A DNA stretch of 64,000 nucleotides from Pholiota molesta (lineage: Eukaryota > Basidiomycota > Agaricomycetes > Agaricales > Strophariaceae), in NCBI GenBank assembly GCA_014925825.1, contig JACGCK010000116.1, positions 62,001 to 126,000 on the forward strand. The letters run 5' to 3'. Positions within the stretch are counted from its first letter, which is position 1, and every line of letters starts with the position of its first letter. Of this stretch, positions 57,836-64,000 are shown one piece after another. The translations under genes and the position numbers were made by a program. The notes below the pieces were generated by a model that was not told where the DNA came from, did no database searches, and saw nothing but the letters and a program-made list of their open reading frames with translations.

Positions 57836-59712
57836 TTAGGCTCTTTGAAATCTGGTGACAAGAGTATGGACGTTATCCTTATCTTCCGAAACACTGGTTG
57901 TCGAGCTTGGAGTTGTTGTAGATGACGTGGATGTCTCCTCTGATTCGCTCCGCTCAGGTTGGGCCAACTTGAGGAAGCGTGTTTTCATATCGTTCGCGAA
58001 GACATGATCATATTGGACACACTTCACACGGACAATGTCAATTTCCTAGCAGGATGGTCAGAATCATTATGAGAGGAGGGAATGGCAATGGGCACCTCAT
58101 CTCCATCCGAGAAAGCAGTTATGATATCATCTTCCGATACTGGCCTCCCTTTACCCTTCTCAATCGAAGCAACTTCCCGCGCAATAGTCCTTTCTTCCTC
58201 ATCTTTGTCACCCATAGGAATAACTGAAGCCAAGCGAAGTGCAATGCGTGCGCGCATAGCAAGATATTCATAAACATACTTTCCCCTCAAAACCAGCAGG
58301 GCCCATTTTCGTTGTAACTATGTAATGGATTTTCGAAAAATGAGCCCAATAGACACATAGGAAGGAGGAAATAATGAAATCACTTTTGGGGATTGCTTCC
58401 TAAAAAATTCAGCTGACATATTCCCGACCCATTCACCTTCATATTCACCTAGATAGCACCATTTCGACCATTCTGTAGAATTTCTACAGAAAAGGGTGCA
58501 TGAAAGATGTGGCAATATTTGATACCGAGAAGCGAAAATAAGTCCTGGAGCCCCAGGACGGCTAGGCATAGACGGACTTACGCCCCATGTCGGGAAAACC
58601 ACACGACGGCAAAAATTGCCAGATGGGTTCCGTTCTGCGGGAATGTATGTAAGAAATTTCCGATCGACATTGCCACCATAGCTAACTCGAAGAAATTTCC
58701 GATTGACCTCGAGGTTGAGGGGTGGTGGATGGATTGCGAGTGCTGCCGTTGATTGAAGGTATTTGTCGGTAGCGGAGTTGGGTGATGAGGAGGCGTGCTC
58801 AATGTCTGGCTCCTAAATAGCAGGTGTGAGGAGTGAGTCAATACTTATATCAATCTCAAGATGGGAACCGTACTTCATCAGACTCATCAGACGAATCTGA
58901 GGTGTTGGAGTTCTGGGAATCAGAGTCACTCGATGATATTTCTTCTTCATTGACAATGTCATTTTTGCGGTCTCGACATTGGCTCGAGTCAAATTGCGTG
59001 GTATTGGTAGATTCCGAGTAGTGATATGAAGTTGCGTTAGTCGTGTTCACTATCATGGCTTCGGCCTTCATGGAAGGTATCTGAGCGCTTTGGAGTGGTT
59101 GACTCGCGGGTTCAACTGAGGCGATAATTTGGCAGTCTGCAGTCGAATTAACACTCAACGACTACAAACATCATAAAATAAGTTATGTATGGCATTCAGA
59201 AAACAAACACATACGCGCTCTGCCCTCTCCTTTCCTTTCAGTTTCTTTGACGAGCGCTCGGGCATGTCTACAATTTCCAAGGAGGGCGATCGTTCCTTGG
59301 GTGAAAATCAGCTTGAGTATAACCATAACAGTGAGAGGAATAAATACTTACGCGCTTTAAAGATAGTTTGGGGATTTCCGACGTCGATGTAGCAGCAGTT
59401 CGAGATGGTTTGACCTGTATGGTAGTAATGAGTATCCCCTTGTTAGAAGGCCAATCAAAAGCTTACCTTCTTGCTGGCAGTAATAATCACGGTTGTGCCT
59501 TTCTTCAGCTCTACAAATTCCTTTTTTGCTAGGACAAGCTGTTGTCTGAGGACATTGTTTTCGTGTTCGACGTCGAGGAGTCGAGTCTGCCACTTGGCGA
59601 CTTCATCGGTCAACTTGGCGACTTCTCGAATCTTCGCCGCATAGTCTACGCGAATGCGCGACTGAAAACCTTGTATCCGTTGTTCTGTATCTGACAGATT
59701 TAGATGATTCAT
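57836..59712 (-). CDS. DUF6697-type protein with N-terminal coiled coil
   Basis: Begins MNHLNLSDTEQRIQGFQSR and a heptad-like helix EVAKLTDEVAKWQTRLLDVEHENNVLRQQLVLAKKEFVELKKG, a good coiled coil. Several short exons code Ser/Asp-rich linkers (SSDSDSQNSNTSDSSDESDE). The conserved domain then shows RKFLTYIPAERNPSGNFCRRVVFP, RPGAPGLIFASR, WCYLGEYEGEW, and a late KCVQYDHVFANDM. These match my memory of the agaricomycete DUF6697 domain (PGAPG, the CYLGEY-like strand, a C-x-x-YD near the end). Function unknown. The end is Ser/Thr-rich. Exact borders of four or five introns are approximate. Confidence 0.68.
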
Positions 59713-60076
59713 AAATCTGAGGGCTAGCTTGGAGAGTACAGGAGAGAAAGAAGATGAATGACGCGACTCGCCTTCAATTAGTATTACTATATTCGATCAA
59801 TTCGTCCAACATGTGACCGCGTTGAAAAAATGGAAAGAAATTCCAATAAATGAATAAATCGAGAAAATACTGAATTGCACCGTGAATGCACATTTCAATC
59901 TTACACTTCGAGGCACCTGGATTTCCATGTTCGCATATATAAATGCCCTCAGGAGTACGAGGACTCAAAAAGTCTATGGCCGGCAAATGTTTTGATAGTG
60001 AGTAAGTATCATACAATCAGAATTAGAGAACGAATATAATGAATATAATGGAAAGTAATCAGATAATGAAATCATC

Positions 60077-62776
60077 TTACTTAGATGATGGTAAAGCAAT
60101 AGCAATCTTTTCAAGCACTTCAACAATTCGAGCCAAGTTGTTGTCAATAGACGCTAAGCGGGAGCCGATGTCAACAAGTGCCGATTCATTAACCATATTC
60201 TGCATTCGAGCAGGGTTTGGCGGAGCAGGAGGATCGATGTCGTCGATTGCATCATCTTGCAAATAATCAGGAAGGGTATACGGCTCTAGAGGCGGAAGTT
60301 TCGCCACTTCAGTTGCATAGCTGATAGGGCGTGTTTCGTCCTTGCATTCGCCATACTTCGGGCAGAGGATGTAGCCCAAGAATCCAAAGTGCTTGTTCGC
60401 GACTTTGTTTCCTTCGTGAAGGATAAATTTCAGGGCGTAAACCCGCCGGCATGACGTATCGACTAGAGCCCATGCTGACCACTCCCATTCCCCTCCATGG
60501 ACGCTGCGTCCAATGCCGAGATCCACTTCCGTCTGGCCCGATTTCAGCGCTTTGTAAACTGCTTTCTCCAGCTGCTTCACGCTGACTGTAGCAAAATCGG
60601 GACGAAAGACTTCGCTGGCTTCGTTGCCTGGCTTTATGTGGAGATAATTGCGTCGGTAGATAAAAGGGTCGTCGAAAAAGAAGAAGCCTCGGTCGATCTC
60701 CTCGCGCTTTTCGAATGGATATGGCTTGAATGTATATTCGAGGACCAGTGAACATCGCTCGCCCTCAATATCTTCCACAGTGAGTTTGATTCGGATCGGT
60801 CGATGGCGTGCCAAAAAGGCTCTATTGCGCCAGCGAATATTGAGCTTTGCATCTTCCTCTGATCGCGGTACCACCACTCGGAAATTGAGCCGCCACGACT
60901 GCCGCGGATCGATGGTCACAGGCAACAAGGTGCCATCGCTGTTGAGCACGGTACACGTTTCGACAGGAGCGTATTCTGGGTCGCCAACCAGTCGATATTC
61001 AGCCGATATCCCAGCTATCGTCACGGGGTTCAACGAGCCTGGAGTGTTATTGTTGAAAACAGATACGGTTCCTTGGAAGTAGTCGTGTTTTTCGTGGTCA
61101 AATTCTGGATTGGCGGCCAACGGAGGACTGGACATAACTTTGAGGATGACGCGGAGGGCTGGGGTCGTCCTTGTCCTGAAATTAGTACGGACAGGACGAG
61201 AACTCCCATCTGAAAGCTCTGGACCAACACGGATGGGTTCTGGAAGATTATACGGAGAAGCTGGGGTATATGATTGTATTCCACCTTCAGAAAGTGTGAT
61301 GATGTCGCCGGATTTGGTACAGGTTGAGATGTCAATGGGGCAGACCCGAACATAAGGATCGGTCGATGTGGTAGCTTTAGCAGTGATACGTATGCCGGTT
61401 ATCTCCCCGGAAATTGATAAGTCCCACTCTGCCATCGCGTACTCGTTCTCGTCTGATGAGGTGCGGAAAATAAGTGTCCGTCGAGACAATCGGATAGATG
61501 TGGCGACTTCTGCCAATTCTTGGGCAGTAAACGTATTTAAGTAGTAGGGCTCTGAATGCCATACTCTGCCCACCACGATTGCCAGAGTGTTTTCCTTGGG
61601 TGGAGGGCCGTGAGACACCCAATGAAGAAGTTTGCTGACTGAAGCTTTCTGAACCTGGTCGGTTTCGAGGTTGGTATCTTCAACTGAGGCCCACTGCTCG
61701 TTCCCATAGATAATACCCAGAGATCGAGGGAAGAATGTGCCGTATGGATAGTCACAGTGATGTTTAGCACGATGTGTACCAAATTCGCAGGGATGAGAGG
61801 TGCTACAACAAAGAAAGGCCGTCGTATAGCGATCATATTCTGCGCGGTGGAACGAGCAGGCTTTGGGTCCATTCGTATACTCGGTAAATTCCTTCTCGCA
61901 TTGGACGCAAACGAATTTTTGTTCTGCTTCAGCTGAGAGCATTTCTGCTGCCAGGTTCTTCAATCCGTCGACGATAGAAGATTGTACGTTATCTCGCAGG
62001 ATACCTTCGAGGCGAATGTGGTTTTGTTTGACGGAATCAGCTATGTTAGCGTTGAGCTGTTCCATGACCAAGTCGTCCATCACGAGGTGTTGTTGCAGAG
62101 CGAATTCCTTGACGAGTTCTCGATCGTGCACCACAGCGTCAACGCTTCCGCCATGGGTAGCAACAAATGTTTCCGCCGCCGCATCGTCCTCATCCATAGG
62201 AACTGCACGCGTCAAGATATCGAGTTGGACAGATTGATGGATTTGTAGGCTCATCAAGAGATCCTTGCAGCAGGCATTGACGGAGTCCACGCAAGTCGCG
62301 AATTTCTCGCGATTAGAGATGCTGAGACGACGGGCCACACGACTTTGCTTGCGGTAGGCGGCGATGAGGGCTACAGCATCTTTCATGGTATTATTGATTC
62401 GGTCAACGACTTTGCGGGTGGGATCCATGACCTCGATTTTGAGCAATATAGGAAGATGACCAAGCATGAAGGTTATGCGGTCCACGAGGTCGTCACATTT
62501 TGCATCGACGTCGACTGCTCGCTGTTCCATGTCGATGATGATCTTGAGCATAACGAATGCCGGAGCGACGAAAGGCAGCGCCTTGCCAATTTCTGAGATT
62601 TGGTCGAGAACTTGTAACGCATTAGCAATGATAGGAGCGCCACCGGCGGCTGGGCTAACGACGTTGGATGCAGTGGATAAAAAGGCTGATGATCTGACTG
62701 GGGCGGCCGGGGAAGGGGTGGTCACATCGCCAGGGCCATGGATGGTCTGATGCAATTCGCGATAATCCCTGCACAT
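60077..62776 (-). CDS. 899-residue protein: MLKL-like helical N-terminus plus CHORD-like Cys/His module
   Basis: A single uninterrupted exon with a true ATG. Residues 45-190 are helical and resemble the MLKL N-terminal-like domain common in fungal NLR-type proteins (ALQVLDQISEIGKALPFVAPAFVMLK). A second helical region to 285 looks coiled. Residues 290-341 carry C290, C293, C307, H310, C323, C324, C330, H335 and a terminal HHC; the spacing and the CC pair recall CHORD zinc domains. A beta-rich middle follows, with no family recognised. The last 40 residues (LVDIGSRLASIDNNLARIVEVLEKI) form an amphipathic helix. No NTPase, kinase or repeats are seen. The domain names are inferences by eye; the gene itself is certain. 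Confidence 0.8.
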   Translation of the reverse strand: MCRDYRELHQTIHGPGDVTTPSPAAPVRSSAFLSTASNVVSPAAGGAPIIANALQVLDQISEIGKALPFVAPAFVMLKIIIDMEQRAVDVDAKCDDLVDRITFMLGHLPILLKIEVMDPTRKVVDRINNTMKDAVALIAAYRKQSRVARRLSISNREKFATCVDSVNACCKDLLMSLQIHQSVQLDILTRAVPMDEDDAAAETFVATHGGSVDAVVHDRELVKEFALQQHLVMDDLVMEQLNANIADSVKQNHIRLEGILRDNVQSSIVDGLKNLAAEMLSAEAEQKFVCVQCEKEFTEYTNGPKACSFHRAEYDRYTTAFLCCSTSHPCEFGTHRAKHHCDYPYGTFFPRSLGIIYGNEQWASVEDTNLETDQVQKASVSKLLHWVSHGPPPKENTLAIVVGRVWHSEPYYLNTFTAQELAEVATSIRLSRRTLIFRTSSDENEYAMAEWDLSISGEITGIRITAKATTSTDPYVRVCPIDISTCTKSGDIITLSEGGIQSYTPASPYNLPEPIRVGPELSDGSSRPVRTNFRTRTTPALRVILKVMSSPPLAANPEFDHEKHDYFQGTVSVFNNNTPGSLNPVTIAGISAEYRLVGDPEYAPVETCTVLNSDGTLLPVTIDPRQSWRLNFRVVVPRSEEDAKLNIRWRNRAFLARHRPIRIKLTVEDIEGERCSLVLEYTFKPYPFEKREEIDRGFFFFDDPFIYRRNYLHIKPGNEASEVFRPDFATVSVKQLEKAVYKALKSGQTEVDLGIGRSVHGGEWEWSAWALVDTSCRRVYALKFILHEGNKVANKHFGFLGYILCPKYGECKDETRPISYATEVAKLPPLEPYTLPDYLQDDAIDDIDPPAPPNPARMQNMVNESALVDIGSRLASIDNNLARIVEVLEKIAIALPSSK

Positions 62777-64000
62777 AGCCTCTGTTCAGAACGTCGAGCC
62801 ATACGAATGACCTTGCAAGCTTACATTCTAGAGGTTTTGGAAGACGAATGAGTAACTTGGAAGATAACTTAGATAAGCAATTGATGAGCAGCCCGTACGC
62901 GCAGACGAAATAGTATTGAAAAGCGCTCCCAACAAAGTGAATTCGATTCCCATCGTGTAGACTGTCACTGACTGTCGCTGATTAAAGGCACAAACATCTC
63001 GTTAGACATTTCATTCTACCGTTGTTAAGGAGACAAAACGTCCTGACATACCAGACAATGTCAAAGACATTTTTGCAGTGCAAACATTGGTCTTTGTAGT
63101 TGGAGTCAATCCCGTTCGCTAGGTCGCTCGAACAAGCATGTCTGACGAGCTCAGGAAAAAGACCTGGTAAGCGTAGGCATTGGGAAAGATTGTAAGCTCG
63201 AGCTCGGCTTGTTTGGTGTGAAGCGTAAGCTGAGTGTAAGTATCTGGAAGCAATCTGGACTCGGAAGGTGTGAGAAAGCGTTGAAGAGAAATGGCGGCCC
63301 GTGGTTCAAGTTGGGCCACACTTCCTACTTTGAACTAACACCTCCTCCACTCACCTGGATGCATTGAACGTGGACTCAGTTCATAAATTCCAGCTTTATT
63401 CAGCATACGCGAGTCCCGCAGCCTCATTCCATGTTTGTGCCACCCCCTCAGCTTCGGGCTAGACCTCGCCTTTAGGCTTTCACTCTGACTCGGAACGCTG
63501 AGCTTGCCATCCAGCCCTGCAAAATTATACCATCGACTGCCGTTGAGATGATTACAGGTTCTAACGAGTCGAAGTAACATTGGGAGTCGTAGTGTTCCTG
63601 CCAACTCCTCGCAGGCGGCAGCAGCTATCAAGACATGCAATTGACATGCAAGGTTCCTCGACATCTCTGTTCAATTTCGACCGTCAAATCGCAATGAAGG
63701 TTCCAATTTATTTCTCTAGAAAGTACTTCTGCCCGACATCAAATGGTCGCGGGCGTAGATTATATGCTGCGGCTTTCCGTGGGGCTAGGAGCGGAGGTGT
63801 ATACTTAGGGCGGGTGAACGCCACGACGAATATAGGATTCGTGATACCAATCAGGGATCACGAAGGTGCTGGAGTCTTCAAGCTTCGAATTTTTGATACC
63901 CATCCCGCATTAATCCGTCATTAAAAGGATCCAACTCCTCTGCAAAAACAGCCCTACAACCCCATAGCGACAATTTAAACCAAGCCCAAGAACTGCTATG
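62777..64000. other. End of window, no confident gene
   Basis: Upstream region of the 899-residue gene. Two minus-strand segments (63335-63420, starting MRLRDSRMLNKAGIY, and 63119-63310) could join across a 35 bp GTGAGT...AAGTAG gap into an 85-residue product, but the intron would be very short and no motif is seen. A plus-strand open frame at 63694-63924 is also unsupported. Confidence 0.35.

Noticed and set aside
1..64000. CRISPR arrays, operons and Shine-Dalgarno sites
   Set aside because: The window is eukaryotic, with spliceosomal introns throughout; no regularly spaced repeats with unique spacers were seen.

Overview
The window looks like a gene-dense nuclear contig from a filamentous basidiomycete, most likely a mushroom-forming agaricomycete. 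The reasons are genes broken by many 45-75 bp GT-AG introns, a fungal-type translation elongation factor 3, an agaricomycete-style NACHT NTPase, F-box and DUF6697 proteins, and a Ngaro-type tyrosine-recombinase retrotransposon of a kind known from mushrooms. Everything was read by eye from the sequence; family names rest on motif recognition, not on database searches.

Left part (1-20 kb) is mostly conserved housekeeping: the 3' part of a Hos2-type histone deacetylase with a long RGG tail; a small UIM-motif protein; a sterol-glucosyltransferase-like UGT; an intron-bearing tRNA-Val(CAC); the polyadenylation factor Pfs2 (WDR33 family); a repeat-less NACHT NTPase; the V-ATPase a subunit; and elongation factor 3, whose reading frame is broken by one missing base in a C run. 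A small unknown gene follows.

Middle part (20-51 kb) is an accessory mosaic of duplications and transposons around one housekeeping gene (CWC22 splicing factor, 25.7-28.8 kb). An F-box gene, an HNH-like remnant and a gene of unknown family occur at 20.3-25.5 kb and again, inverted, at 38.2-43.6 kb. A third copy of the unknown gene sits next to a metallo-beta-lactamase fragment at 29.0-30.8 kb. Between the blocks lies a complete 7.3 kb Ngaro-type element (30849-38143) with textbook split direct repeats A1...B1-A2-B2, an RT/RNase H ORF and a tyrosine recombinase ORF. The recombinase ORF is interrupted by a 709 bp hAT-type MITE with a perfect 8 bp target duplication. A second hAT-type MITE (38273-38841) sits in the inverted duplicate, and its empty site survives in the sister copy. 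An intact LACTB2-like hydrolase and two tandem serine carboxypeptidase genes follow; the carboxypeptidase duplication carried along the tail of the hydrolase gene.

Right part (51-64 kb) has an HMG-box transcription factor, about 3 kb without a convincing gene, a single-pass membrane protein, a DUF6697 protein, and an 899-residue single-exon protein that seems to join an MLKL-like N-terminal helical domain to a CHORD-like Cys/His module. That protein is the best candidate here for something undescribed.
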